Program-made: the position numbers and the translations under genes | Part shown: positions 9,799 to 19,221 of the stretch, one piece after another | Numbering within the stretch: position 1 is the stretch's first letter | How the letters are laid out: every line of letters starts with the position of its first letter | Notes under the pieces: model-generated | Database searches by the model: none | What the model was told of the DNA's origin: nothing | Seen by the model: only the letters and a program-made list of their open reading frames with translations | From: a bacterium | GTDB lineage: Bacteria > Bacillota > Bacilli > Lactobacillales > Streptococcaceae | Direction: 5' to 3' | DNA length: 64,000 bases | Assembly (NCBI GenBank): GCA_905221235.1 | Contig: CAJNCJ010000004.1 | Coordinates: forward strand, 81,112-145,111

Positions 9799-9815
9799 TG
9801 TTATAAAATGTAACA
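9799..9815 (-). promoter_or_regulatory. GlnR operator
   Basis: TGTTA-N7-TAACA fits the TGTNA-N7-TNACA consensus exactly. It begins seven bases upstream of the -35 box and directly abuts the stop codon of the preceding gene. Confidence 0.9.
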
Positions 9816-10343
9816 TTATTTTTCTTTTTTCTCTAAAAAGAGCCGAATACGATCAATATCGTAATTTACGAGAATTGCGACAAAAACTCCCATGAAAGTT
9901 TCTGATACACGCGCAAATACGTACAAAATTGTCTCTCCACTCGGGATCGATAGGGTAATGATTAACATAGCTGCTACACCACCAATAACCCCTGCTTTGT
10001 TATTCATGGCTACATTTGTCATAATGGTTAACATGGTGCAGATTGGAACAACTACCAAGGTCACCCAAAAGGCTTCGTGGAAAAAGGTATTTAATAAGAA
10101 GAAAACCAGCGCATAGAGGCCACCGATACTATTTCCTAGAATACGCGAAGTCCCAAAATGGACACTCTTATCAAAACTCTCCCTCAGGCTAAACACGGCT
10201 GTCAAAGCACCGATTTGAAGACCTTTCCAACCAAAAAAGCCAAAAATCAAGAGAACTAGAAAAACAGCAATACCTGTTTTAAAGGTTCGCATACCAAGTT
10301 TGAACTGGGATTTATCGAATTTATATTTTTTAAAATAACTCAT
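9816..10343 (-). CDS. FUSC/aromatic-acid-exporter-like membrane protein
   Basis: A 175-residue protein with about five hydrophobic segments, starting TGIAVFLVLLIFGFFGWKGLQIGALTAV. The pattern GALTAVFSLRESFDKSVHFGTSRILGNSIGG resembles the N-terminal membrane half of the FUSC/ArAE family; the cytosolic half is absent. The role is unknown. It lies between pgk and glnR, and no terminator precedes glnR, so read-through into glnRA is possible. Confidence 0.75.
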   Translation of the reverse strand: MSYFKKYKFDKSQFKLGMRTFKTGIAVFLVLLIFGFFGWKGLQIGALTAVFSLRESFDKSVHFGTSRILGNSIGGLYALVFFLLNTFFHEAFWVTLVVVPICTMLTIMTNVAMNNKAGVIGGVAAMLIITLSIPSGETILYVFARVSETFMGVFVAILVNYDIDRIRLFLEKKEK

Positions 10344-10427
10344 AATCTCAACTTTCTATTTCCATTTTATCATAAATCGGTGATTTTTATGAGGAATAGT
10401 TGAGAGGAAGCGTTTTTATTTTAAGCA

Positions 10428-10461
10428 AAAGAAAAGAGGAACTTTCATCCCTCTCTTCTTT
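10428..10461 (-). terminator. pgk terminator
   Basis: A 12-bp stem (AAAGAAGAGAGG / CCTCTTTTCTTT, one wobble) closes over a ten-base loop 18 bases after the pgk stop and runs into T-rich sequence. Confidence 0.85.
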
Positions 10462-10478
10462 GATTTAGTTATAAAATC

Positions 10479-11675
10479 TTATTTTTCTGTCAAGGCTGCA
10501 AGTCCTGGAAGAACTTTACCTTCAAGAAGTTCCATTGATGCTCCACCACCAGTAGAGATCCATGAGAACTTGTCTGCACGTCCAAGGTTGATTGCTGCGG
10601 CAGCTGAGTCACCACCACCGATGATTGATTTAACGCCTGGTTGTTTCACGATAGCGTCCATCACACCGATTGTACCAGCTTGGAAGTCTGGGTTTTCAAA
10701 TACACCCATAGGTCCATTCCATACAACTGTTTTCGCACCAGTCAAAGCTTCATCAAATTTAGCGATAGATTTTGGACCAATGTCAAGACCAAGGAATCCT
10801 TCAGAAACTGCTTCACCTTCAGTGTCACGCACTTCAGTGTAGCCAGCAAATGCGTTAGCTTCTTTAGAATCAACTGGCAAGATCAATTTACCGTTTGCTT
10901 TTTCAAGAAGAGCTTTCGCAACATCCAATTTGTCTTCTTCTACAAGTGAATTACCGATTTCGATACCTTGCGCTTTGTAGAATGTGTAAGTCATACCACC
11001 ACCGATAAGGACTTTATCAGCTTTTTCAAGCAAGTTTTCGATAACACCGATCTTGTCTGAAACTTTTGAGCCACCAAGGATAGCCACGAATGGACGTTCT
11101 GGAGTTTCAACTGCTTCTTGGATGTAGGCAATTTCGTTTTCAAGAAGGAAACCAGCAACTGCTTTTTCAACGTTTGCTGAGATACCAACGTTAGATGCGT
11201 GTGCACGGTGAGCTGTACCGAATGCATCGTTTACGAAGATACCATCTCCAAGTGATGCCCAGTATTTACCAAGCTCAGGATCGTTTTTAGATTCTTTTTT
11301 GCCATCAACATCTTCGTAACGAGTGTTTTCAACCAAAAGAACTTGTCCATCTTCAAGAGCGTTGATAGCTGCTTCCAATTCAGCACCACGAGTTACACCT
11401 GGGAACACAACATCTTGACCAAGTTTTGCTGCCAAGTCTGCCGCTACAGGAGCAAGTGATTTACCAGCTTTATCAGCTTCTTCTTTCACACGTCCAAGGT
11501 GAGAGAAAAGAATTGCACGTCCACCTTGTTCGATGATGTACTTAATAGTTGGAAGAGCTGCTGTGATACGGTTGTCGTTAGTGATTACGCCATCTTTCAA
11601 TGGTACGTTGAAGTCAACACGAACGAGGACTTTTTTACCTTTCAAGTCAACGTCTTTAACAGTAAGTTTTGCCAT
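10479..11675 (-). CDS. pgk: Phosphoglycerate kinase
   Basis: Glycolytic enzyme transferring phosphate from 1,3-bisphosphoglycerate to ADP. The 398-residue length is normal. Motifs include [11 protein letters not shown] near residue 18 (phosphoglycerate binding), [11 protein letters not shown] near the hinge, WNGPMGVFE and the nucleotide-binding GGGDSAAA near the C-terminus. It is a single-gene unit with AGGGG upstream of the ATG and its own terminator. Confidence 0.98.
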   Translation of the reverse strand: MAKLTVKDVDLKGKKVLVRVDFNVPLKDGVITNDNRITAALPTIKYIIEQGGRAILFSHLGRVKEEADKAGKSLAPVAADLAAKLGQDVVFPGVTRGAELEAAINALEDGQVLLVENTRYEDVDGKKESKNDPELGKYWASLGDGIFVNDAFGTAHRAHASNVGISANVEKAVAGFLLENEIAYIQEAVETPERPFVAILGGSKVSDKIGVIENLLEKADKVLIGGGMTYTFYKAQGIEIGNSLVEEDKLDVAKALLEKANGKLILPVDSKEANAFAGYTEVRDTEGEAVSEGFLGLDIGPKSIAKFDEALTGAKTVVWNGPMGVFENPDFQAGTIGVMDAIVKQPGVKSIIGGGDSAAAAINLGRADKFSWISTGGGASMELLEGKVLPGLAALTEK

Positions 11676-11711
11676 GTTACAAAAACCCCTTTATTTATTT
11701 TATTCGAAACT

Positions 11712-11717
11712 ATTATA
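11712..11717 (-). promoter_or_regulatory. pgk -10 box
   Basis: TATAAT on the minus strand, 37 bases upstream of the start. I see no good -35 hexamer at 17 bases, which is odd for a highly expressed gene. Confidence 0.65.
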
Positions 11718-11842
11718 TCACACTTTGGAAATATAAGGAAAGATTTCACAAGATTTTTCGATATTTAATCTTCATGACATGCTAGAGTGTATTATTTTTT
11801 ATTTCCCTAACGAATTTTCTTTCAAAAATCTTAGCTTAACAC

Positions 11843-11871
11843 TTGTTAGATTTACTTTTATCCTTTAAAAT
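11843..11871 (+). promoter_or_regulatory. Promoter of the Na/Pi cotransporter gene
   Basis: TTGTTA (11843-11848) and TAAAAT (11866-11871), 17 bases apart, followed by CGGAGG ahead of the start codon. Confidence 0.8.
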
Positions 11872-11914
11872 AGAATAGGAGAAATTCCGTTATTATTTTT
11901 CGGAGGAAAAAGAA

Positions 11915-13546
11915 ATGTCCATTAATTGGCAGGAAATTTTATTTCACTTTTTAGGTGGTCTGGGACTATTCTTATATAGTATCAAGACCATGGGAGACGG
12001 TTTGCAACAAGCTGCTGGAGATCGCCTTCGTTTTTACATTGACAAGTACACCAGCAATCCCTTTTTAGGTGTTCTAGTCGGGATTGTCGTAACTGCCCTG
12101 ATTCAATCAAGTACAGGGGTTACAGTTATCACGGTTGGACTGGTCAGCGCCAGTCTCCTCACTCTTAGACAGGCTATCGGAATTATCATGGGAGCCAACA
12201 TCGGAACCACCGTTACTTCCTTTATCATCGGTTTCAAGCTTGGTGAGTATGCTTTACCCCTGATTTTCCTTGGAACCATGTTCCTCTTCTTTACCAAAAA
12301 CAGAACAGCAAACAATATCGGACGCATCCTGTTTGGCGTAGGGGGAATCTTCTATGCTCTAAACCTCATCAGTGCCGGTATGAGCCCTCTTAAAGATTTA
12401 CCACAATTCAAGGAATACATGGTAACCTTAGGACAAAATCCTGTGTTGGGAGTTTTTGCCGGTGCAGTGATTACCGTCCTCATCCAAGCTTCTTCTGCGA
12501 CAATCGGGATTTTGCAAGGTCTCTATGCAGGTGGATTCCTTGACCTTAAAGGTTCTCTACCGGTTCTCTTCGGGGATAATATCGGAACAACCCTAACAGT
12601 TATCCTAGCAGCTGCTGGAGCAAACATCTCTGCCAAACGGGTTGCAGCAACCCACGTTACCTTTAACGTTTTAGGAACTATTCTTTGCCTAATCTTATTA
12701 GGTCCATTTACGTCTATGATTGAGTACTTCCAGGCACTCCTTCACCTCTCACCTGAGATGACCATCGCCTTCTCTCACGGTGCCTTTAACGTAAGTAACA
12801 CCATTGTACAATTTCCATTCATCGGAGCCTTGGCCTACTTTGTAACCAAGCTCATCCCTGGTGAAGATGAAATTGTTAAGTACGAGCCACTTTATCTTGA
12901 TGAGCACTTGATTAAACAAGCTCCATCAATCGCTCTCGGAAATGCGAAAAAAGAACTCCTTCACTTAGGAAATTATGCTTCTAAAGCCTTTGACCTTTCA
13001 TACAACTACATCATTGACCTCAATGAAAAGGTTGCTGAAAAAGGACACAAGACAGAAGAAGCCATCAATACCATTGATGAAAAATTGACTCGTTACCTGA
13101 TTACTCTTTCAAGTGAAGCCCTTAGCCAGAAAGAAAGTGAAGTGCTCACCAACATTCTTGATTCATCCCGCGATTTGGAACGGATTGGGGATCACGCAGA
13201 AGCCCTAATCAATCTGACCGACTATCTTCAACGTAAAAATGTTGAGTTCTCTGAAGCTGCTTTGCAAGAACTAGCTGATATCTATCAAAAAACCACTGCC
13301 TTTATCAAGGATGCCCTTGATAGTGTAGAAAACAATGATATCGAAAAAGCTCAAAGTCTGATTGAACGTCATAAAGAAATCAACAATATGGAACGTGTTC
13401 TCAGAAAGACCCACATCAAACGCCTCAACAAGGGTGAGTGTTCAACACAAGCTGGGGTCAACTTTATCGATATTGTTTCCCACTACACTCGTGTATCAGA
13501 CCATGCTATGAATCTGGCTGAAAAAGTCATCGCTGAACAAATCTAA
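11915..13546 (+). CDS. Na/Pi cotransporter family protein with PhoU-like tail
   Basis: A 543-residue membrane protein. The first about 310 residues contain two inverted-repeat transport motifs, QSSTGVTVITVG (about 68) and QASSATIGILQG (about 190), each in a hydrophobic block, as in the NptA/YjbB family of sodium-phosphate symporters. The last about 200 residues form a cytosolic helical domain like PhoU (LDSSRDLERIGDHAEALINL and YTRVSDHAMNLAEK). Such proteins import or export phosphate with sodium; the direction cannot be read from sequence. It is monocistronic, with a BOX directly after the stop. Confidence 0.88.
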   Translation: MSINWQEILFHFLGGLGLFLYSIKTMGDGLQQAAGDRLRFYIDKYTSNPFLGVLVGIVVTALIQSSTGVTVITVGLVSASLLTLRQAIGIIMGANIGTTVTSFIIGFKLGEYALPLIFLGTMFLFFTKNRTANNIGRILFGVGGIFYALNLISAGMSPLKDLPQFKEYMVTLGQNPVLGVFAGAVITVLIQASSATIGILQGLYAGGFLDLKGSLPVLFGDNIGTTLTVILAAAGANISAKRVAATHVTFNVLGTILCLILLGPFTSMIEYFQALLHLSPEMTIAFSHGAFNVSNTIVQFPFIGALAYFVTKLIPGEDEIVKYEPLYLDEHLIKQAPSIALGNAKKELLHLGNYASKAFDLSYNYIIDLNEKVAEKGHKTEEAINTIDEKLTRYLITLSSEALSQKESEVLTNILDSSRDLERIGDHAEALINLTDYLQRKNVEFSEAALQELADIYQKTTAFIKDALDSVENNDIEKAQSLIERHKEINNMERVLRKTHIKRLNKGECSTQAGVNFIDIVSHYTRVSDHAMNLAEKVIAEQI

Positions 13547-13650
13547 TGCTCTTCGAAAATCAAATTCAAACCACGTCAACGTCGCCTTGCCGTACTCAAG
13601 TACAGCCTGCGGCTAGTTTCCTAGTTTGCTCTTTGATTTTCATTGAGTAT
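13546..13650 (+). repeat. BOX element (boxA-boxC, no boxB)
   Basis: It starts at the last base of the stop codon with GCTCTTCGAAAATCAA, contains CGTCAACGTCGCCTTGCCGTA (boxA core) and ends TTTGATTTTCATTGAGTAT (boxC). The boxB hairpin module is absent. Confidence 0.88.
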
Positions 13651-13661
13651 AAGAACCAAGA

Positions 13662-13687
13662 AGCTATCCTAATTGGATGGCTTTTTT
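13662..13687 (+). terminator. Terminator after the BOX element
   Basis: AGCTATCC and GGATGGCT pair around TAATT (one wobble), followed by TTTTTT. It probably ends the Na/Pi cotransporter transcript, so the BOX is part of the 3' untranslated region. Confidence 0.8.
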
Positions 13688-13724
13688 CTTTTCCTAACCA
13701 AGAATTGCTTTTCTACCATATAGA

Positions 13725-13760
13725 AAAATGCTTTGATTCACAATGGAATCAAAGCATTTT
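13725..13760 (-). terminator. Terminator overlapping the immunity-gene stop
   Basis: A 15-bp perfect inverted repeat (AAAATGCTTTGATTC and its complement) with a six-base loop. The stop codon of the gene at 13749 lies inside the stem. Confidence 0.85.
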
Positions 13761-14045
13761 AAAGAGTTGCCCATACATAAGGGCAGAAGCTGCGGTTCCT
13801 CTGTACTTGGCTTCTTCTCTTTTGATAAAGCGAGCCAAGTTGAGCAACTCAGGTGCCGGATGTCTAGGATTCTTGAGCAATTCACGATTGACCAGGCCTG
13901 AGAGACGGACTGCCAGCAATTGCTCATTTGTAGTAGGCAGTTTTTTTGCAGTCTCTAGGAGAGCAGCAACCAAATCTTCACTCAAATCATGGCGAGCATG
14001 ATTGTAAAGATCTTTTACAAGGCTTTCTAGGTTTGGTTCTACCAT
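13749..14045 (-). CDS. Bacteriocin immunity protein (enterocin A immunity-like)
   Basis: A 98-residue, probably four-helix soluble protein resembling the pediocin/enterocin immunity family (NLESLVKDLYNHARHDLSEDLVAALLETAKKL, then LLAVRLSGLVNRELL). Such proteins protect from class IIa bacteriocins at the mannose PTS. No bacteriocin or export gene is nearby, so it is an orphan immunity gene. The start is the ATG with GGGAGG eight bases upstream. It follows pepA closely and may be co-transcribed. Confidence 0.72.
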   Translation of the reverse strand: MVEPNLESLVKDLYNHARHDLSEDLVAALLETAKKLPTTNEQLLAVRLSGLVNRELLKNPRHPAPELLNLARFIKREEAKYRGTAASALMYGQLFKML

Positions 14046-14066
14046 CCCTACCACCTCCCTTATGGC

Positions 14067-15131
14067 TTAATAATTTTTAATCAAATCAACTGTTGAACGA
14101 TCCAATTTTTTCACCAAGGCTTGCAAGAAAGCTTGCGCTTCTAAGAAGTCATCCATAGCGTAGAGGGTTTGGTGAGAATGGATATAACGAGCGCAGACAC
14201 CGATAGTTGTAGATGGAACACCACCATTTTTCAGATGAGCTGCGCCAGCATCTGTTCCGCCTTTACCACAGTAGTATTGGTACTTGATACCAGCTTCTTC
14301 AGCCGTTGTCAAAAGGAAATCCTTCATACCTGGGAGAAGCAAGTGACCTGGATCGTAGAAACGAATCAAGGTTCCATCTCCAATCTTGCCTTGACCACCG
14401 TAGACATCACCTGCTGGTGAGCAATCAACTGCTAGGAAAACTTCTGGGTCAAACTTAGTTGTGGAAGTATGAGCACCACGAAGACCAACTTCTTCTTGGA
14501 CGTTAGAGCCAAGATAGAGTTCATTTCCGAGTTTTTGACCTGACATAGCTTCCGCCAACTCGCTCACCATGAGAACCCCGTAGCGGTTGTCCCAAGCTTT
14601 TGAGATGATATTTTTCTCATTGGCTGTCAAGATTGCAGAACTATCTGGTACGATGGTGTCGCCAGGACGGATGCCAAAGCTTTCTGCCTCAGCCTTATCC
14701 GCAAAACCGCCATCAAAGACGATATCTGCAATAGCTGGCATGGTTGGTCCACCCTTTCCACGAGTCAAATGTGGCGGAACAGAACCTGAAATCACTGGAA
14801 TTTCACGACCATCACGAGTCAGGAGTTTGAAACGTTGGCTGCTGACTACCATAGGGTTCCAGCCACCGATTTCTACGACACGGAAGGTACCATCTGGCTT
14901 AATCTCACTAACCATAAAACCAACTTCATCCATATGAGAAGCGACCAATACGCGCGGTGCATCCGCAGCTTCTGAATGTTTGATACCAAAAATACCACCC
15001 AAGCCATCTGTCACCACTTCATCCACGTGCGGTGTCAACTTTTCACGAAGATAAGCACGGACAGGTGCTTCATGACCTGAGATCGCAGCAAGTTCTGTTA
15101 CTTCTTTGATTTTTGAAAATAATGTTGTCAT
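14067..15131 (-). CDS. pepA: Glutamyl aminopeptidase (M42 family)
   Basis: A cytosolic metallo-aminopeptidase that trims N-terminal Glu/Asp from peptides. The 354 residues show the M42 signatures: HMDEVGFMV near 67 (first metal His/Asp), WDNRYG near 180 (bridging Asp), VQEEVGLRGA near 212 (catalytic Glu and metal Glu), DCSPAGD and HSHQTLYAMDD near the C-terminus. It forms large tetrahedral assemblies in relatives. It probably processes peptides brought in by Ami. Confidence 0.95.
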   Translation of the reverse strand: MTTLFSKIKEVTELAAISGHEAPVRAYLREKLTPHVDEVVTDGLGGIFGIKHSEAADAPRVLVASHMDEVGFMVSEIKPDGTFRVVEIGGWNPMVVSSQRFKLLTRDGREIPVISGSVPPHLTRGKGGPTMPAIADIVFDGGFADKAEAESFGIRPGDTIVPDSSAILTANEKNIISKAWDNRYGVLMVSELAEAMSGQKLGNELYLGSNVQEEVGLRGAHTSTTKFDPEVFLAVDCSPAGDVYGGQGKIGDGTLIRFYDPGHLLLPGMKDFLLTTAEEAGIKYQYYCGKGGTDAGAAHLKNGGVPSTTIGVCARYIHSHQTLYAMDDFLEAQAFLQALVKKLDRSTVDLIKNY

Positions 15132-15367
15132 TTCAGTTCCTTCTTTCTTTCATCCATTTTACCACTTTTTATAGGAGAAGGATAGCGGGAAGGTGGATTT
15201 CTAAATTAGTATCTTAGTCTTACTGTATCTTAGAAAAGCTTGTATTTTCTTGCATGTGAGGTGAAATCTAAGAACTATTCCAAGACCAACCAAACTATTA
15301 ATTCCCAAACACAAAACAATTCAATGCTATATTTGTTCAGTTTTTTCATGAAATTTGCAGAAAATAG

Positions 15368-15396
15368 TTTACTTCACCTTCTTATTTCTTTAAAAT
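15368..15396 (+). promoter_or_regulatory. galE promoter
   Basis: TTTACT (15368-15373) and TAAAAT (15391-15396), 17 bases apart. The rest of 15132-15367 shows no gene. Confidence 0.75.
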
Positions 15397-15424
15397 AGTA
15401 CAAAACTAGGAAAAGGAAAAAATC

Positions 15425-16423
15425 ATGACCAAAACAATTCTTGTTACAGGTGGAGCTGGCTACATTGGCTCCCATACCGTTAAAGCTCTTTTAAATGCTG
15501 GCTATCAGGTACATGTTCTAGATAATCTCTCTACAGGAAATCGAGCGGCTGTGGATAGTCGTGCTAGCTTTAAACAACTGGATGTTTATGATGCTAGCGC
15601 CTTAAAGGCTTACTTAGAAGAAAATCAGATTGATGCTGTTCTTCATTGTGCAGGTGAGATTGTTGTGAGCGAAAGTATTGAAAATCCAAGTAAATACTTC
15701 ACTGCCAATGTTGCTGGTATGAACCAAGTTCTCAAAGTCTTGTCTGAAGTTGGTATTCAAAAAATCATGTTCTCTTCGACTGCTTCCCTCTATGGTAATA
15801 ACTGTATTGACAAGCCTGCAACTGAAGATACCCTGCTCGACCCTGTCAACCCTTATGCAGAAACAAAACTGATGGGTGAACGAATGATTTACTGGATGGC
15901 CAATCGCTACGATTGGAAATATGTCATTTTCCGTTACTTTAATGTAGCTGGGGCTGAAATGGATGCTTCAAACGGTCTGCGCGTGAAAACTCCAACACAT
16001 ATCATTCCAAATATCAACAAGACCGCACTGGGACAAAATGATAGCTTGAAAATATTTGGAGATGACTACGATACACGTGATGGTTCATGTATTCGGGATT
16101 ACATTCATGTCTTGGATCTTGCACAGGCTCATGTTAAAGGAATGAACTACCTATTTCAAGAAAACAGTTCTTCTCAAATCTTTAACTTAGGAACTGAAAA
16201 AGGCTATACCGTCAAAGAAATCTTTAAAACTGCTGAAGAATTACTGAATCAAAAAATACCACACGAAATTGTTGCTCGCCGTGCTGGTGACCCAGCTAGC
16301 GTCCTAGCAGGTGCATCAAAAGCTAAACAATATCTTGACTGGCAGGCTAGCTACTCCCTTGAAGATATTATTTTATCGGATTATCATTGGCGTGTTAAAG
16401 AAGGCAAAAACATTTTAGAATAG
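15425..16423 (+). CDS. galE: UDP-glucose 4-epimerase
   Basis: Interconverts UDP-glucose and UDP-galactose for capsule, teichoic acid and galactose metabolism. The 332-residue SDR protein has the NAD-binding GGAGYIGSH at residues 9-17, the active-site Ser/Thr in FSSTASLYG (about 120) and the catalytic YxxxK in NPYAETKLMGE (about 145). Its own promoter and terminator make it monocistronic; no Leloir-pathway partners are adjacent. A mitis-group genome may carry a second galE in a gal operon. Confidence 0.93.
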   Translation: MTKTILVTGGAGYIGSHTVKALLNAGYQVHVLDNLSTGNRAAVDSRASFKQLDVYDASALKAYLEENQIDAVLHCAGEIVVSESIENPSKYFTANVAGMNQVLKVLSEVGIQKIMFSSTASLYGNNCIDKPATEDTLLDPVNPYAETKLMGERMIYWMANRYDWKYVIFRYFNVAGAEMDASNGLRVKTPTHIIPNINKTALGQNDSLKIFGDDYDTRDGSCIRDYIHVLDLAQAHVKGMNYLFQENSSSQIFNLGTEKGYTVKEIFKTAEELLNQKIPHEIVARRAGDPASVLAGASKAKQYLDWQASYSLEDIILSDYHWRVKEGKNILE

Positions 16424-16424
16424 G

Positions 16425-16464
16425 AAAACAGAGGAGAAGGTCCTGGTACTCTCTCCTTGTTTTA
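16425..16464 (+). terminator. galE terminator
   Basis: AAAACA-AGGAGA pairs with TCTCCT-TGTTTT, ending in a T-run. Confidence 0.75.
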
Positions 16465-16488
16465 TTCATTAAATTGTCAGAAAATTTA

Positions 16489-16517
16489 TTGACAGATTAA
16501 ATAAATCGTGTTACAGT
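16489..16517 (+). promoter_or_regulatory. piu operon promoter
   Basis: TTGACA (16489-16494) and TACAGT (16512-16517) with 17 bases between and a TG one base before the -10 (extended -10). Confidence 0.8.
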
Positions 16518-16527
16518 AATATCCGCG

Positions 16528-16543
16528 GGTATCTTTCGATACC
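16528..16543 (+). promoter_or_regulatory. Candidate operator or 5' hairpin before piuB
   Basis: GGTATC-TTTC-GATACC is a perfect palindrome at about +4 to +19 of the piu transcript. It could be a repressor site or a stabilising 5' hairpin; the regulator is unknown. Confidence 0.5.
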
Positions 16544-16566
16544 AAATCTATTTGAAAGGATGGGGT

Positions 16567-17526
16567 ATGAAACTTTCTCATTATTTAATTGGCTTACTTC
16601 TACTCCTAGTCTTTCTCTCTATTAGCATTGGAACCAGTGATTTTTCATGGGGAAAACTCTTTGCTCTGGATCATGAAACTTGGCTTCTCTTTCAAGAGTC
16701 CCGTCTTCCAAGAACCATCAGTATTCTCCTGACGGCCTCTAGTATGAGTATGGCAGGACTTCTCATGCAGACTATCACTCAAAATCAGTTTGCTGCTCCA
16801 AGCACAGTTGGAACCACTGAAGCCGCCAAACTAGGAATGGTATTGAGCCTCTTTGTCTTTCCGTCGGCTAGTCTGACCCAAAAGATGCTCTTTGCTTTTG
16901 TTTCATCCATCGTATTTACCCTCTTCTTCCTAGCCTTTATGACCATTTTTACTGTAAAGGAAAGGTGGATGTTGCCTCTGATTGGGATCATCTATAGCGG
17001 GATTATCGGTTCTGTGACAGAAGTTATCGCCTACCGTTTCAATCTGGTTCAGAGTATGACTGCTTGGACCCAGGGGTCCTTCTCCATGATTCAGACCCAT
17101 CAGTATGAATGGCTCTTTTTAGGCCTCATTATCCTGATTGCCGTTTGGAAATTGTCCCAAACCTTTACCATCATGAATCTGGGCAAGGAAACCAGTGAGA
17201 GTCTGGGGATTTCCTACTCCCTACTTGAAAAACTGGCCCTCTTTCTGGTGGCGCTAACGACTAGTGTCACCATGATTACCGTGGGTGGCTTACCTTTCCT
17301 CGGAGTTATTGTTCCCAATCTTGTTCGCAAGCGCTATGGAGATAATCTAAGCCAGACCAAACTCATCGTCGCACTAGTCGGTGCCAATCTAGTTCTGGCC
17401 TGCGACATCCTATCCCGAGTTCTGATTCGGCCCTATGAGCTGTCTGTCAGTCTTCTACTAGGAATCATTGGTAGCCTCGTCTTTATCCTACTTCTATGGA
17501 GAGGGGGACGAAAAGATGCAGTTTAA
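16567..17526 (+). CDS. piuB: Iron-compound ABC transporter permease PiuB
   Basis: A 319-residue FecCD-type permease with about nine to ten membrane helices; one half of the channel. Family motifs include ESRLPRTISILLTASSMSMAGLLMQTITQNQFAAPSTVG and GGLPFLGVIVPNLVRKRYG near the end. The start is the ATG after AAAGGATGGGG, not the upstream TTG. It overlaps piuC by 11 bases. It is first gene of the piuBCDA importer of haem/ferric-siderophore-type iron. Confidence 0.93.
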   Translation: MKLSHYLIGLLLLLVFLSISIGTSDFSWGKLFALDHETWLLFQESRLPRTISILLTASSMSMAGLLMQTITQNQFAAPSTVGTTEAAKLGMVLSLFVFPSASLTQKMLFAFVSSIVFTLFFLAFMTIFTVKERWMLPLIGIIYSGIIGSVTEVIAYRFNLVQSMTAWTQGSFSMIQTHQYEWLFLGLIILIAVWKLSQTFTIMNLGKETSESLGISYSLLEKLALFLVALTTSVTMITVGGLPFLGVIVPNLVRKRYGDNLSQTKLIVALVGANLVLACDILSRVLIRPYELSVSLLLGIIGSLVFILLLWRGGRKDAV

Positions 17527-18472
17527 AAGCAAACATACCAAACTCTTCTGTCTTCTCATTATTCTCGCCATCGGAGCTTGTCTTCTCTACTTTTGGCCCA
17601 TCACTCACTTGTCAGCCTTTGCTTGGAAATTGCGTTCCCAAAAAATTGTCGTTTATCTCTTGGTAGCTATCGCGACTGGGATTTCGACCATTAGTTTTCA
17701 AACCCTGACGGAAAATCGTTTCCTGACGCCAAGTATTTTAGGAATCGAATCCTTCTACGTCCTACTACAAACCCTACTACTGGTTTTTGAAAGCAAGTTT
17801 CTTCAACTTGGGAAGTCTCCTATCTTAGAATTCCTAATCTTGCTTCTGCTTCAATCCCTCTTCTTTCTCGCCTTAGAAGGCTACTTGAAGACACTGATGA
17901 AGCAAGACCTGGTCTTCATCCTGCTAATCTGTCTAGCTCTCGGAAGTCTCTTTCGAAATATCAGTACCTTCCTTCAGGTCCTGATGGATCCAAATGAATA
18001 CGATAAACTGCAGAACAGTCTCTTTGCCTCCTTTCAGCATCTCAACACTTCCATCCTAGCCATTGGTTCTCTGATTATCCTTGCTTTGACCATCTTTTTC
18101 TTTCGGAAAGCAGTCATTCTGGATGTCTTGCATCTGCAAAGAGAAACGTCTCAGATATTGGGGCTCAATGTTGAAAAAGAACAGAGAGAACTCCTCTGGG
18201 GTATCGTGCTTTTGACCTCAACGGCCACTGCCTTGGTAGGGCCTATGGCCTTCTTCGGCTTTATGCTGGCCAACCTCACCTACCTAATCGTCAAAGACTA
18301 TCGACACAAGTTGCTCTTTATCGTAGCTATTCTGATTGGATTTATCAGTTTGACCTTGGGGCAGGCCCTGATTGAACGAGTCTTTGCTTTGGAAATTCGC
18401 ATCAGTATGATCATTGAGAGTGTGGGTGGCTTCTTATTCTTTATCTTACTTTATAGGAGGGCGCGTCGGTGA
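17516..18472 (+). CDS. piuC: Iron-compound ABC transporter permease PiuC
   Basis: The second FecCD-type permease, 318 residues, mostly hydrophobic, with TENRFLTPSILGIESFYVLLQ and TALVGPMAFFGFMLANLTYLI matching the motifs of PiuB. Its ATG lies inside the end of piuB and GAGAGGGGG provides the ribosome site. It pairs with PiuB to form a heterodimeric pore. Confidence 0.92.
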   Translation: MQFKSKHTKLFCLLIILAIGACLLYFWPITHLSAFAWKLRSQKIVVYLLVAIATGISTISFQTLTENRFLTPSILGIESFYVLLQTLLLVFESKFLQLGKSPILEFLILLLLQSLFFLALEGYLKTLMKQDLVFILLICLALGSLFRNISTFLQVLMDPNEYDKLQNSLFASFQHLNTSILAIGSLIILALTIFFFRKAVILDVLHLQRETSQILGLNVEKEQRELLWGIVLLTSTATALVGPMAFFGFMLANLTYLIVKDYRHKLLFIVAILIGFISLTLGQALIERVFALEIRISMIIESVGGFLFFILLYRRARR

Positions 18473-19221
18473 AACTGAAAAACATTGACAAATCCATTCA
18501 AAAACAGGATATTTTGCAAGGCATTTCGCTTGAAGTCAGTCCTCAGAAACTGACAGCCTTCATTGGTCCAAATGGTGCTGGAAAATCGACTCTCCTCTCC
18601 ATCATGAGCAGACTGACCAAGAAAGATCAGGGAATTCTCAGTATCAAAGGCCGTGAAATCGAGAGTTGGAATTCGCAAGAACTAGCCCAAGAACTGACTA
18701 TCCTAAAGCAGAAGATCAATTACCAAGCCAAATTGACTGTTGAAGAACTGGTCAGTTTTGGACGTTTTCCCTACAGCCGAGGTCGACTGAGACCAGAAGA
18801 TTGGGAAAAAATCCGAGAAACTCTGGACTATCTGGAACTGACCAACTTAAAAGACCGCTACATCGATAGCCTGTCTGGAGGCCAGCTCCAACGGGTCTTT
18901 ATAGCTATGGTACTGGCCCAGGATACAGACTTTATCTTGCTAGACGAACCACTCAACAATCTCGATATCAAGCAAAGTGTCAGTATGATGCAGATTCTCA
19001 AGCGACTGGTGGAGGAACTCGGCAAGACCATTATCATCGTCCTCCACGATATCAACATGGCCAGCCAGTATGCAGATGAAATTGTCGCCTTCAAGGACGG
19101 CCAAGTCTTTAGCAAGGGAACAACCAATCAAATCATGCAGTCTGATCTGCTCAGTCAACTCTATGAGATTCCCATCACGCTAGCTGATATCAATGGCAAA
19201 AAGATCTGCATCTATAGCTAG
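18469..19221 (+). CDS. piuD: Iron-compound ABC transporter ATPase PiuD
   Basis: The 250-residue ABC ATPase that powers import. Walker A GPNGAGKS near residue 34, signature LSGGQLQRVFIAM near 135, Walker B DFILLDEPLNNLD near 155 and switch His in VLHDINMAS. It starts at a GTG overlapping the piuC TGA, with AGGAGG at ideal distance, so translation is coupled. Confidence 0.95.
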   Translation: MKLKNIDKSIQKQDILQGISLEVSPQKLTAFIGPNGAGKSTLLSIMSRLTKKDQGILSIKGREIESWNSQELAQELTILKQKINYQAKLTVEELVSFGRFPYSRGRLRPEDWEKIRETLDYLELTNLKDRYIDSLSGGQLQRVFIAMVLAQDTDFILLDEPLNNLDIKQSVSMMQILKRLVEELGKTIIIVLHDINMASQYADEIVAFKDGQVFSKGTTNQIMQSDLLSQLYEIPITLADINGKKICIYS

